This document shows, one piece after another, positions 25,975-35,379 of a stretch of 64,000 bases of DNA (positions within the stretch are counted from its first letter, which is position 1; each line of letters begins with the position of its first letter). The position numbers and the translations under genes are program-made. Source of the DNA: Paenarthrobacter sp. JL.01a (GTDB taxonomy: Bacteria; Actinomycetota; Actinomycetes; Actinomycetales; Micrococcaceae). The stretch is from contig NZ_CP104877.1 in the NCBI RefSeq assembly GCF_025452095.1, positions 1,674,001 through 1,738,000 on the forward strand, given 5' to 3'. The notes beneath the pieces are model-generated. The model ran no database searches, was not told the DNA's origin, and worked only from the letters and a program-made list of their open reading frames with translations.

Positions 25975-26958
25975 GTGCGGGACATCGAATTCGATGAGCG
26001 TGATCTGCGGTTGCTGCACGCCCTGCAAGTACGGCCGCGCGCCCCGTGGACCGCGTTGTCCTCCATCGTCGGAGCGGATGCAGTCACCTTGGCCCGACGA
26101 TGGGCTGTTCTCCAGGACACCGGCCTGGCGTGGATGACGTCCTATCGGGGCGAGGGGGCCAGGTCCGTAGGAGCGGTGGTCGAGATCAGCTGCATCCCCT
26201 CGACGTTGGCGGGCATTGTCAATGACTTGGCCCGGGAGCGGGTGGTCATCACCATCGACCAGACGGCCGGAAGCCGGGACCTGGTGTTGTGCGTGTTGTG
26301 TGCCTCGGAAGCCGAGCTGACAGCGTTTCTCCTGGAAAGACTGCCCAACTTTGCAGGTATCACGAGCACCCGGACCCACCGGATTATCCGGATTCTCACG
26401 GATGCGCAGAATTGGCGGCTGAAGTCGCTGCACGAGAACGAAGTCAGGGCCTTGGAACGGGCTGTGCCTCCGCCGCACGCCGGTAAGTCCTTGGTTCCGG
26501 ACTCCGTGGAGGACGACCTTACGCGCATTCTCCTCATCGACGGGCGCGCCCCGGTTTCTGACCTGGCGCAGTGGCTCCGCATCAGCCCAGCGCGGGCCAA
26601 GGGTGCATTGTCGAACATCCTGGGCGCCCAGCGGGTGGTGGTGCGGCTTGATATAGCGCGCACTTTCTCGCCGTGGCCGGTCAGCGTCTGGTATTTCCTG
26701 CGGGTGCCCCCTGCAAAAATCGCTGCTGTGGCGGCGGCCCTGGCAGGCCTCGACGCGGCGCGGCTCGTTGCGACGACAGGCGGTCAGTATTCCTTGCTGT
26801 TGTCGGTGTGGCTCAGGCGCGTCGAGGACATGGCCGCACTGGAGCGGCAATTGGGCGAGCGCTTGCCCTCCGTTGAGATCGGGGACCGGTCCATAGTTCT
26901 CCGTACGCCCAAGCACATGGGCAAGCGCTTGTATCCGGATGGCAGGAGGATAGTCTGA
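25975..26958 (+). CDS. Lrp/AsnC-family regulator with two tandem Lrp modules
   Basis: 327 aa, about twice a normal Lrp (150 aa). Module 1: helix-turn-helix in residues 5-55 (FDERDLRLLHALQVRPRAPW ... LARRWAVLQDTGL), effector-type domain about 65-140. Module 2: helix-turn-helix about 180-230 (DDLTRILLIDGRAPVSDLAQWLRISPARAKGAL), effector domain about 240-310. Such proteins usually sense amino acids or related metabolites. GTG start. It is 53 bp upstream of the PPTase gene on the same strand and divergent from the membrane gene, so either may be its target. Confidence 0.87.
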   Translation: MRDIEFDERDLRLLHALQVRPRAPWTALSSIVGADAVTLARRWAVLQDTGLAWMTSYRGEGARSVGAVVEISCIPSTLAGIVNDLARERVVITIDQTAGSRDLVLCVLCASEAELTAFLLERLPNFAGITSTRTHRIIRILTDAQNWRLKSLHENEVRALERAVPPPHAGKSLVPDSVEDDLTRILLIDGRAPVSDLAQWLRISPARAKGALSNILGAQRVVVRLDIARTFSPWPVSVWYFLRVPPAKIAAVAAALAGLDAARLVATTGGQYSLLLSVWLRRVEDMAALERQLGERLPSVEIGDRSIVLRTPKHMGKRLYPDGRRIV

Positions 26959-27011
26959 AGCCGGTCCAGTCCAGAAGCGTCCGGCGTGGAGGAGAGCTGC
27001 AAAGGAGCTCC

Positions 27012-27698
27012 GTGGGAAACCCCGTGCTGGAGTTGCGCAAGCTCAGCGACGTGCCCCTTCCGGCAATCATTCCCGCGGAGCTGGGCGAACCCGCCCGCCA
27101 GCGAGCCCTGCATTTCGCCAACCCGGCAGCCCGGGACGGTTTCGTCGCCGGCAGGATCGCGCTCCAGCAGTTCGCGGCCTCGCTCCTTGATGTCGACTCC
27201 ATTCGGCTCACACCCGATTACCGCTGCCCCCAGTGCGGTCCTGGCCAGGACCACGGCAGGCCCGGTTTCATGCTCGACGGCGGTCCCGCACCTTTGGCTC
27301 TCAGCGCCTCCCGGGCGTCGGGCTGGGTGCTGCTGGCCGGCGTCGTACATCCTCCGCAAGGTTTCCTGCTGGGAGTGGACCTTGAAGTGGTCGGTGCCAC
27401 GGATTTCGCGGGCTTCAACGACGTCGCCCTGACGGAACAGGAGAAAGAATTCCTGGGCGCAATCCCCGGCGCCCAGCAGAGTCGGCAACGCGCCAGTCTC
27501 TGGGCACGCAAGGAGGCCTGGCTGAAGATGACAGGGGAGGGCCTGCGTCGAAACCCCACGGATGTGGATGTGCTGGAGAGAGACGGATTATCGGATTTGG
27601 ACTTGTCAGCCCACGACGAGATGGACCTGGTGGGGGCGATCGCTACCGGTTGGACGGGGGCATTGCAGGCAGCGGACCCTCGTACAACCACGGGTTGA
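27012..27698 (+). CDS. 4'-phosphopantetheinyl transferase superfamily protein (Sfp type)
   Basis: 228 aa. It transfers phosphopantetheine from CoA to a serine on carrier domains. The metal and phosphate motifs are GVDLEVVG (residue about 119) and LWARKEAWLKMTGEGL (about 162-177), matching (V/I)G(V/I)D and (F/W)(S/C)xKE(A/S)xxK. A CPQC motif near residue 71 is an additional cysteine pair. GTG start at 27012 has an AAAGGAGC site. Its obvious local partner is the carrier domain of the NRPS at 28995-32951. The C-terminal 56 bp overlap antisense with the M1 peptidase gene. Confidence 0.9.
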   Translation: MGNPVLELRKLSDVPLPAIIPAELGEPARQRALHFANPAARDGFVAGRIALQQFAASLLDVDSIRLTPDYRCPQCGPGQDHGRPGFMLDGGPAPLALSASRASGWVLLAGVVHPPQGFLLGVDLEVVGATDFAGFNDVALTEQEKEFLGAIPGAQQSRQRASLWARKEAWLKMTGEGLRRNPTDVDVLERDGLSDLDLSAHDEMDLVGAIATGWTGALQAADPRTTTG

Positions 27699-28983
27699 GG
27701 ATTCCGGCGGCGTCGAGGCCGGGAATGAACGCGTCCGCTGCTGCAATGAACGACTCCGTGGACACCGACCCGTGCCGGTTCCCGGCTGTCCAATGCTGCA
27801 GGAAAGCGAAGAACGCCTCATCCCCGGCAGCCATGCGTAGGGCATGAACAGCCAGAGCCCCCCGCTTGTAGACCCTGTCATCGAACATGAGTTCAGGCCC
27901 CGGGTCCCCGACCAGAAGGTCCTGGGCCCCGGCGTCGAGCTTCTTCCATGCAGCCGTAGCGCGCGCGGCAACAGTCATGGTCCCGGATTCCTCGGACCAC
28001 AGCCATTCGGCGTAGCAGGCGAATCCCTCGTGCAGCCAGATGTCTTTCCAGTTGCTGGCCGTCAGCGAATTCCCGAACCACTGATGGGAAAGCTCATGGG
28101 CGATGAGCCGCTGCGATTCCCAGGCCTCCTTCATGTGGTTCCGCCCGAAAATGGAGACCGTCTGGGCTTCCAGTGGAATTTCCAGCTCGTCCTCCGTCAC
28201 CACTGACGTGTAGTCGGTGAACGGGTACGGACCGAAGCAATCTTCGAAGGTCTTCATCATGTCCGGCTGGCGTCGCAGGCCTTCCAAGGCATCCCCCGCC
28301 ATCTCGGCTGTGACAGCGACAAACTGGGGAACCCGGTGATGGTTATCCTCTGCCCGGAGTGGAATCTTGATGTACCGGCCGATTTGAACCGTGGCAAGGT
28401 ACGTTGCCATGGGCTCAACCTGCTCGTAGACCCAGGTTTCACGGCTGGACTTGCGGCTGTGGGAGACGAGCTTGCCGTTGCAGACCGGCCGGTAGTTATC
28501 GTCGGTAGTTACGGAGATGAGGAAGGTGGACTTGTAACGTGGGTGGTCATTGCAGGGAAACCAGGATGCCGCGCCGTTCGGCTGGCCGGCGACCAGCACG
28601 CCGTCGTTCAGTTCTTCCCAGCCAACATCTCCCCACAGCCCGCGGCGCGGTTGCGGATTTCCCTCATAGCGGATCTCCAGCGTGAACTGTTGTCCGGGTT
28701 TGATCGAGGACGTCGGGGTGAGTACCAAATGCTCGGCCCTGTGGCTGAATTTCTGCAGTTTCCTGCCGTCCAGCTGGATCTTGGATGCCCGCAATCCCAC
28801 GAGGTCCAGGACCACCTGGTTGGTCGCCTCAAGAGCCGTGCAGTGCAGGACAGCCCTGCCGATCAGCTTGTTGCTGCCAAGCCTGACGTCGAGGTCCAGC
28901 TCATACCGGTCCACCCGGTAGCCCGTGCTGCCGTGATCCAGGGTGTAGGGGTCGGTACTGGGGGTGCTGGTGGGTGCAGTCAT
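27643..28983 (-). CDS. M1-family zinc metallopeptidase
   Basis: 446 aa, shorter than PepN (about 850): the N-terminal beta domain and catalytic domain are present without the long C-terminal helical domain. The zinc site is HELSHQWFGN ... WLHEGFACYAE (HExxH, 18 residues, E). The substrate-binding GAMEN motif is replaced by IPLEAQT. No signal peptide. It starts 11 bp after the stop of the Pls-type NRPS, so they form one operon. Zn-aminopeptidases degrade polylysine in polylysine-producing streptomycetes, so a role in polymer turnover is plausible but inferred. Confidence 0.9.
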   Translation of the reverse strand: MTAPTSTPSTDPYTLDHGSTGYRVDRYELDLDVRLGSNKLIGRAVLHCTALEATNQVVLDLVGLRASKIQLDGRKLQKFSHRAEHLVLTPTSSIKPGQQFTLEIRYEGNPQPRRGLWGDVGWEELNDGVLVAGQPNGAASWFPCNDHPRYKSTFLISVTTDDNYRPVCNGKLVSHSRKSSRETWVYEQVEPMATYLATVQIGRYIKIPLRAEDNHHRVPQFVAVTAEMAGDALEGLRRQPDMMKTFEDCFGPYPFTDYTSVVTEDELEIPLEAQTVSIFGRNHMKEAWESQRLIAHELSHQWFGNSLTASNWKDIWLHEGFACYAEWLWSEESGTMTVAARATAAWKKLDAGAQDLLVGDPGPELMFDDRVYKRGALAVHALRMAAGDEAFFAFLQHWTAGNRHGSVSTESFIAAADAFIPGLDAAGILNPWLYEGPLPAMPPSNR

Positions 28984-28994
28984 TAGCTCCCAAT

Positions 28995-31900
28995 CTACTT
29001 GAGGCGGGGTGCTTCTGCTGTCGGACCCACCCAAGGGCTCACCGGGTTGCCCATCCAGTACGTCCCCGCCGGGACGGTCTCGCCGCGCATCACCAACGAC
29101 GCCGGTCCAACAGTTCCGCCGTCGCCGATGCTGGCGGCAGGAAGGATGACGCCGTGCGGGCCCATCGTTGCCCCGTTGCCTAGCGTCACCGTGTCCAGGC
29201 TCATGACGCGGTCGTGGAACAGGTGGGTTTGGACGACACAACCCCGGTTGACGGTGGAGTTCTCGCCGAGCGTTACGAGGTCGGCTTCGGGGAGCCAGTA
29301 GCTCTCGCACCAGGTCCCGCGTCCAATCTTGGCGCCGAGCCCCCGCAGCCACCACACCAAGGCTGGTGTCCCGGCGGCAGAGCGGGCAAACCACGGCGCA
29401 CTGACCATTTCGATGAAGGTGTCCACCACCTCGTTGCGCCAGATGAAGGAGCTCCACAAGGGGTGTTCGCCGGATCGAATGGTTCCCACCAACACCCACT
29501 TGGCCACCACCGAACTCAGTGCTGCCACGCCGCCTGCGGCCAGCATCACCACGCCGCCCAGGAGGGCAGCGATCCAATAACCCCATCCACGTGCGATCCA
29601 GTCCAGGACCACCATCACAGCCACCGCAATGGCCACCGTAAGGATGACCGGTACCAAACGGCAAAGCTCCCAGAGCGCACGGGCCAGCTTCAGTTTCAAG
29701 GGCGGCTGGAAAGTGCGGCTCTGGTCGGCGTCGACGGCGGTGCGGCGCAGACGGACCGGTGGACTGCCCAGCCAGGACGTTCCGGACTTTGCCTTGGCTG
29801 GCGTGGCAGAGAGCACCGCCACGAGGGAATTCTTTGGAACGTTGCGGCCTGCGGCTGTCATGCCGGAGTTCCCCAGGAACGAGCGCTTACCGATCTTGGC
29901 AGGTGCGATCTTCATCCAGCCGCCGCCGAGTTCGTATGAGGCCACCATGGTGTCGTCGGCAAGGAAGGCACCTTCTCCAATGGTGGTCATCCGGGGGACC
30001 AGGAGAACGGTTGAGGCCTCGACGTTCTTGCCCACTTTGGCACCCAGCAGACGGAGCCAAACCGGCGTGAACAGGCTGGCGTAGATCGGAAACAGGAGGT
30101 CACGTGCCATGTCCAGCAACCGCTCGGTAGCCCATACCTGCCAGCCGACCCTGCTGCGGACCCGGTAGTAGCCCTCCTTCAGGCCCAAGCCCAGGAGCCG
30201 CGCCACAAGAAGGACCAGCAGGAGGTTGCCCAGGAACCAGGCCAGTGCCGCCAAAGGCACGGACAGGGCAATCTGCGGGACTGCAGTTTCCAGGGAATCA
30301 TGCCCCCGGATGAAAGCCAGGATCACCAGGGCGCCTGCGAAGGCTGAGACATAGGGGATCAGGGACAGCATGGCCGAGGCAGCCGCAAAAGCGAACAGCC
30401 ACAATCGATCGACTGCGGAACGGCGCGCCGGGGTCCCGGGCCAGTCGTGCTTCGCCTTGCCCCTCCTTTGGGCAGGTGAACCCGCTACCAAATGTCCCGC
30501 TTTGACCTTGCCGAAAACAGCGGAGCCGGGCTCTACGTGGGCCCCGGCGCCGATGGTTGCCCCGGGCATGAGCGTGCTTCGCGATCCCACCACCGCGCCC
30601 GCTCCCACGTGGACATGGCCGATATGGACCCAATCGCCGTCCACCCACCAGCCGGAAAGGTCCACTTCCGGCTCAATGTTGGCCCCGTTTCCCAAGGACA
30701 GGAGGCCGGTGACGGGCGGCAAGGAGTGCAGGTGCACATCCTTTCCGATCCGTGCGCCGAGTGCCCGGGCGTAGTAGGGGACGAACGGGGCGCTGGCCAG
30801 GCCAATGGCACCTGAAAGATCCTGGATCTGTTCGGCAAGCCACAGCCGAAGGTGGGTCTTGCCGGAACGGGGGTAGGTTCCCGGCTGGATTCTTCCGAGC
30901 AGGATCCGGGCTGCCAGCACGGAGATTGCCATTCGGCCCAAGGGACTGACGAAGACCAGCCAGGAGAGCCCGATCCACCACCAGGGCACCACAGGGGCCG
31001 CAGAGAACCCGGCAAAGGCGGCGAGCAAGTTGTTGGCCGCCATGAGATAGGTGAGCCACCGCATCCCCACGAGGATGTGCAACGGCACTCCCATGAGTAT
31101 CTGGAAGACCTGCGACTTCAAGGCCGTGGGGCGGACGGTGCGCTCGGCAGCGGGACCCGGCGCTCCGCCGTCGGGCAGTGATTGCCGGGCGGCGTCGATC
31201 AGGGCGCCGACGCGCGGTGTCGCGTAGATGTCCGCCACCGTAATCGTGGGATAACGAAGACGAAGAGCCGAGACGAGCTGGGCCGCGGCCAGGGAGCCGC
31301 CGCCATAGGCGAAGAAGTCGGCATCGAGGGACGAAACAGGACTGCCCAGGACGGCCTCCCACTGCTCAACTATCCAGCGGGCGTCATCGGGCAGGTTCAA
31401 CGGAGCCTTGCCGGCATCGGCGGCCGCGGACCCCGGCAGCGGCCAGGGGAGCGCGTGGCGGTCTACCTTGCCGCTGGTCTTGGTAGGCAACGAATCCACC
31501 ACCGTCAGCAGGGGAATCAGGGCTGCAGGCAGACTGTCGGCGAGCATCGTTCGAGCATCATCCAAATTGAGCTCCACACCCTCGGCGGGGGCCAGGTAAC
31601 CCACCAGGATCTGGTTGCCGGCAGCTGTGGTCTGAACGGCAGCGGCAGCGCCCGCCACCCCCGGCAAGGATTGGAGCGCTGCATCAACCTCGCCCAGCTC
31701 AATCCGGCGTCCACCGAGCTTCACCTGTTCATCGGCCCGGCCCATGAAGATCAGGCCCTCAGCTTCGTAACGTACCAAGTCTCCGGACCGATAAGCGCGG
31801 TCCCAGGCCAGCGTGGGCATGGGAGCGTACTTCTCAGCGTCCTTGGCCGGATCCAGGTAGCGGGCGAGGCCGACGCCGCCGATGATCAGTTCGCCGACTT

Positions 31901-32951
31901 CGCCTTCTTCCACCGGGACGCCGTCGGAATCGACGACGGCGAGGTCCCAACCATCAAGCGGCAGGCCGATCCGGACGGGGCCGGGTCCGCCCAGGGGAGC
32001 GGCACAAGCCACAACGGTGGCTTCTGTTGGTCCGTACGTGTTCCACACTTCGCGACCATCGACGGCGAGCCGCTCGGCCAGCTCGGGCGGGCAGGCTTCG
32101 CCGCCGAAGATGAGCAGGCGGACGTTTTCCAACGCCTCGGCCGGCCACAGGGCCGCAAGGGTGGGCACAGTGGACACCACTGTGATGCCGTGGTTGATGA
32201 GCCACGGTCCGAGGTCCATGCCGGTCCGCACCAGCGCACGGGGAGCGGGCACGAGGCATGCGCCGTGGCGCCAGGCGAGCCACATTTCTTCGCAGGAGGC
32301 GTCAAAAGCCACCGACAGGCCCGCGAGCACCCGGTCCTGTGGCCCAATGGGTTCGGCCTGCAGGAAAATCCGGGCTTCTGCGTCGACGAAGGCGGCTGAG
32401 GACCGATGCTTGACGGCCACGCCCTTGGGCGTACCGGTGGAGCCAGAGGTGAAGATGATCCACGAATCGTCATCCAGGCCCGGCTTGCTGGACCCGGCAA
32501 CGGGTTCCTGCGCAGTTTCGGAAAGGCGGACGTCGAGTCCTGCACCAATGACAACTGCCACCTTGGCTTCGCCAAAGACCAGACGGGCCCGTTCGTCGGG
32601 ATCGTCAGCGTCCACAGGTACATAGGCGGCTCCTGCCATGAGGATGCCCAGGATGGCGATGTAGAGCTCGTTGGTTCCGGACGGAATGCGGACACCGATT
32701 TTCGCGCCGCGTCCCAGCCCGGCCGCGTTCAGCGTGCGCGCGAAGGACTTCACCGAGGCGAGCAATTCGGTGTAACTCAGTGACTTGTGCCCATCGTCCA
32801 GGGCTGAGGACTCCGGGAAGGACGCCGCAGTGGCTTCCAGGATGTCCACGAGGGTACGTTCGGCAGGTGCTGCAGTGCCGCCCGGCAACTGCGGGCGGTA
32901 GGTAGTCAGGGCAGGCGGCTGCCCGGCCCCCACGGGATGTTCTGTGCTCAC
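28995..32951 (-). CDS. Pls/PosA-type nonribosomal peptide synthetase (poly-amino-acid synthetase), lysine-like code
   Basis: 1318 aa from the GTG at 32951 (an in-frame TTG at 32981 is possible). Architecture: adenylation domain about 30-515 (TSGSTGTPKG, FDASCEEMW, NTYGPTEAT, SGDLVRYEAEG, TSGKVDR); carrier domain with phosphopantetheine serine in YGGGSLAAA near 553; then six membrane segments alternating with three hexapeptide-repeat domains (about 760-840, 950-1060 and 1210-1300). This is the layout of epsilon-polylysine synthetase Pls, where the tandem C domains condense lysine without classical condensation domains. Aligned by eye to GrsA, the pocket reads D-A-E-S-I-G-T-V-V-K, 8 of 10 identical to the known Lys code DAESIGSVAK. 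Operon with the M1 peptidase. Confidence 0.88.
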   Translation of the reverse strand: MSTEHPVGAGQPPALTTYRPQLPGGTAAPAERTLVDILEATAASFPESSALDDGHKSLSYTELLASVKSFARTLNAAGLGRGAKIGVRIPSGTNELYIAILGILMAGAAYVPVDADDPDERARLVFGEAKVAVVIGAGLDVRLSETAQEPVAGSSKPGLDDDSWIIFTSGSTGTPKGVAVKHRSSAAFVDAEARIFLQAEPIGPQDRVLAGLSVAFDASCEEMWLAWRHGACLVPAPRALVRTGMDLGPWLINHGITVVSTVPTLAALWPAEALENVRLLIFGGEACPPELAERLAVDGREVWNTYGPTEATVVACAAPLGGPGPVRIGLPLDGWDLAVVDSDGVPVEEGEVGELIIGGVGLARYLDPAKDAEKYAPMPTLAWDRAYRSGDLVRYEAEGLIFMGRADEQVKLGGRRIELGEVDAALQSLPGVAGAAAAVQTTAAGNQILVGYLAPAEGVELNLDDARTMLADSLPAALIPLLTVVDSLPTKTSGKVDRHALPWPLPGSAAADAGKAPLNLPDDARWIVEQWEAVLGSPVSSLDADFFAYGGGSLAAAQLVSALRLRYPTITVADIYATPRVGALIDAARQSLPDGGAPGPAAERTVRPTALKSQVFQILMGVPLHILVGMRWLTYLMAANNLLAAFAGFSAAPVVPWWWIGLSWLVFVSPLGRMAISVLAARILLGRIQPGTYPRSGKTHLRLWLAEQIQDLSGAIGLASAPFVPYYARALGARIGKDVHLHSLPPVTGLLSLGNGANIEPEVDLSGWWVDGDWVHIGHVHVGAGAVVGSRSTLMPGATIGAGAHVEPGSAVFGKVKAGHLVAGSPAQRRGKAKHDWPGTPARRSAVDRLWLFAFAAASAMLSLIPYVSAFAGALVILAFIRGHDSLETAVPQIALSVPLAALAWFLGNLLLVLLVARLLGLGLKEGYYRVRSRVGWQVWATERLLDMARDLLFPIYASLFTPVWLRLLGAKVGKNVEASTVLLVPRMTTIGEGAFLADDTMVASYELGGGWMKIAPAKIGKRSFLGNSGMTAAGRNVPKNSLVAVLSATPAKAKSGTSWLGSPPVRLRRTAVDADQSRTFQPPLKLKLARALWELCRLVPVILTVAIAVAVMVVLDWIARGWGYWIAALLGGVVMLAAGGVAALSSVVAKWVLVGTIRSGEHPLWSSFIWRNEVVDTFIEMVSAPWFARSAAGTPALVWWLRGLGAKIGRGTWCESYWLPEADLVTLGENSTVNRGCVVQTHLFHDRVMSLDTVTLGNGATMGPHGVILPAASIGDGGTVGPASLVMRGETVPAGTYWMGNPVSPWVGPTAEAPRLK

Positions 32952-33070
32952 AGGGTCAGCTTTTCCCAGGAAGGTGAACAAAAGGTGTCGGTGGTTTCCT
33001 TCCCGTCATGGTCCCTTGTTCTGCTGTTGGCCTTTGAGTCACCACGAGTTTGGGGAGCCGGGCGCTGATC

Positions 33071-34036
33071 TTAGGGCACCAGCAGGACTTTGCCGGTGGT
33101 GCGCCGGCCCTCCAGATCACGGTGTGCTTGGGCAGCCTCAGCCAAGGGGTACGTGGCGCCCACCCTTACTGAAAGGGTGCCGTTTGCCGCGGCGTCGAAA
33201 ATTTCGGTGGAGCGCCACCGGCGTTCCTGGGCGTTCTGAACGAAGTGCGCCATGGTCGGCCGGGTCAGGGTCAGCGATCCGGCTGCGTTCAGCCGCTGCG
33301 GGTCAAAGGGCGGTACGGGCCCCGAAGCGGCGCCGAAAAGCACCATGGCGCCGCGGATCCGCAGGCTCTTCAAGGACTCATCGAACGTGTCCTTTCCGAC
33401 GCCGTCGTACACCACGTTGACGCCCTCGCCGTCGGTAAGTTCGCGGACTTTGTCCGCGAAGCCTTCATAGCGCAGGACCTCATCGGCGCCTGCCAGGGTG
33501 GACAGATCGGCTTTCTCATCACTGGAGACAGTGGTGATGACGCGGGCTCCGCGTGCCTTCAGCAGTTGGGTCAACAGCAGGCCCACACCGCCGGCTCCAG
33601 CGTGCAGAAGTACTGTGTGGCCGGGCTCCACCCGGAACGAGGAATTCATCAGGTAGTGCGCCGTGATTCCCTGCAGTGGCAGGGCGGCTGCTGTGTGGTC
33701 GTCGACGCCGGCAGGTACCGGAAGCGCTTTGGCCGCCTCCACGAAGGCGTACTCCGCGTACGTCTTGGTCCCTTCAGCCGTGGCAACGCGGTCTCCCACG
33801 GCGAATTCTTCAACACCTTCACCGACCGCCTCCACGACGCCTGCTGCTTCGGCGCCGGGAGTGAAGGGGTAGTCCACTTTGTAGGTGCCGTTGCGCTGGT
33901 AGGTTTCGATGAAGTTGACTCCGGTGGCTGCGACTTTGATCAGCAGCTGTCCGGGGCCCGGGGCCGGTAATTCGACGGAAGCGTACTCAAGGACCTCGGG
34001 TCCTCCGGCTTGCTGTGCAACGATTGCGTGCGTCAT
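33071..34036 (-). CDS. NADPH:quinone oxidoreductase-like MDR protein
   Basis: 321 aa, medium-chain dehydrogenase/reductase without the zinc ligands. Typical segments are ATGVNFIETYQRNGTY, FTPGAEAAGVVEAVGEGV, GDRVATAEGTKTYAEYAFV, LPLQGITAHYLMNSSF and the dinucleotide motif HAGAGGVGLLLTQLL. It reduces quinones or related enones with NADPH. Located 119 bp downstream of the NRPS start on the same strand; no sign that it belongs to that operon's function. Confidence 0.93.
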   Translation of the reverse strand: MTHAIVAQQAGGPEVLEYASVELPAPGPGQLLIKVAATGVNFIETYQRNGTYKVDYPFTPGAEAAGVVEAVGEGVEEFAVGDRVATAEGTKTYAEYAFVEAAKALPVPAGVDDHTAAALPLQGITAHYLMNSSFRVEPGHTVLLHAGAGGVGLLLTQLLKARGARVITTVSSDEKADLSTLAGADEVLRYEGFADKVRELTDGEGVNVVYDGVGKDTFDESLKSLRIRGAMVLFGAASGPVPPFDPQRLNAAGSLTLTRPTMAHFVQNAQERRWRSTEIFDAAANGTLSVRVGATYPLAEAAQAHRDLEGRRTTGKVLLVP

Positions 34037-34121
34037 GGTGGCTCCTTACTCCGGGGCGGTCCTTCCGGTGCCCGGTTCCAGAATCCATCCTAGGGAGGTT
34101 GGGACCTTCCGTGTCGAACGC

Positions 34122-35210
34122 CTAGAAGCGTCCGTGCGTCGAGGCTACGGGGCAGTCGAAGCCGCGGCCGGCTGCCAGGCCAACGTCATTGAGGTACCGG
34201 ACCACGATGCCGTAAGACTGCACCAGGGTTGTTTCGGTGTACGGGATGGCATGCTTGGCGCAGAATTCGCGCACAATCGCTGATGCTTTGTGCAGCTGGG
34301 GCCGCGCCATATCCGGGAACAGGTGGTGCTCCACCTGGCGGTTGAGACCGCCAAGAAGGAAATCCATGAAGCGTCCGCCGGAAATGTTGCGTGAAGTCAG
34401 GATCTGGCGGTTGAGGAAATCCACGCGGCTGTCCTTGGGCAGGACGGGCATGCCCTTGTGGTTGGGCGCGAACGAGGCCCCCATGTAGAAGCCATAGACC
34501 ATGATTTGGACGCCAAGGAAGGCAAAGGCCATTCCTATGGGCAGGAAAGTGAAGGCCAGGACAGGGAGAGCGCTTAGCCGCGCCACGAGGATGGGAGTCT
34601 CAACCCAGCGGTGGCGAACGTTTTGCTTGCCGAAGACAAAGCGCAGTGAGTCGAACTGGAGGCTAAGTCCAAGCAACGTCAGGAGCGGGAAGAAGAACCA
34701 GCCCTGCTTCTTCGTCAGGAACGCCAGGCGGCCCTTGCGTTCAGCCGCGGCATCTTCGTGGAAGACCAAGGCGTTGTTCCGGATGTCGGGGTCCTTGGAG
34801 ATGACGTTGGGATGGTTGTGGTGTGCGCCGTGCTTCTGTTCCCACCAGGAGTAGCTGATGCCGGCTACTCCAGTGGCAAGGAGCCGGGCCGACCAGTCGT
34901 TTGCGCGGCGCGAGGCGAAGATCTGCTTGTGCCCGGCCTCATGGGCCAGGAAGCTCAGCTGCGTGCACAGGATGCCGACGGCGGCAGCAATCAGGAGTTG
35001 ATACCAGGACTCGCCGATCAGGGCGAAGCCGAGCCATGTTCCGGCCATGAGAAGCATGAGGGCCACGAAGACCCAGATGTAGAAGCCGCTGCGACGTTCA
35101 AGAAGCCCTGCTGCTTTGACGGACTTGAGGAGCTCTGAGTAGCTCTGGACAACCGGATTTGGCTGAATTGCGCGTGCTTTGGGGCGCTCAGCGGTGGACG
35201 TGGGTGCCAT
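34122..35210 (-). CDS. Membrane fatty acid (acyl-lipid) desaturase
   Basis: 362 aa from the ATG at 35210. Two paired membrane segments flank the di-iron histidine boxes: HEAGHKQ (about 90-94), HGAHHNHPN (127-133) and QVEHHLFPD (about 308). The third box starting with Gln (QxxHH) is typical of front-end desaturases, though here without a cytochrome b5 domain. It introduces a double bond into an acyl chain using oxygen and ferredoxin-type electrons, probably to adjust membrane fluidity. Divergent from argC. Confidence 0.92.
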   Translation of the reverse strand: MAPTSTAERPKARAIQPNPVVQSYSELLKSVKAAGLLERRSGFYIWVFVALMLLMAGTWLGFALIGESWYQLLIAAAVGILCTQLSFLAHEAGHKQIFASRRANDWSARLLATGVAGISYSWWEQKHGAHHNHPNVISKDPDIRNNALVFHEDAAAERKGRLAFLTKKQGWFFFPLLTLLGLSLQFDSLRFVFGKQNVRHRWVETPILVARLSALPVLAFTFLPIGMAFAFLGVQIMVYGFYMGASFAPNHKGMPVLPKDSRVDFLNRQILTSRNISGGRFMDFLLGGLNRQVEHHLFPDMARPQLHKASAIVREFCAKHAIPYTETTLVQSYGIVVRYLNDVGLAAGRGFDCPVASTHGRF

Positions 35211-35332
35211 AAATGTGCCCCGTATCGCTAACGGGCAACGCTGCAGCCGACGTTCGGACTGCACGGTCTGGATCACCCTCCACTAAGCATACGCGCAATG
35301 TCCTGACAACTGTGACAGCGCACACGAGGGCA

Positions 35333-35360
35333 TGCATAAATATCGGGCAGCGTGAATAAT
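35333..35360. promoter_or_regulatory. Candidate ArgR operator (two ARG boxes) before argC
   Basis: TGCATAAAT (35333-35341) and GTGAATAAT (35352-35360) are spaced 19 bp apart and resemble ARG-box halves. They cover the -35 area of the argC promoter, so ArgR (encoded in the same cluster) could repress it with arginine. Confidence 0.5.
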
Positions 35361-35367
35361 CTTGCTG

Positions 35368-35373
35368 TACAGT
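35368..35373 (+). promoter_or_regulatory. -10 element of a leaderless argC promoter
   Basis: TACAGT ends 7 nt before the ATG at 35380. Confidence 0.55.
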
Positions 35374-35379
35374 GGTGTC

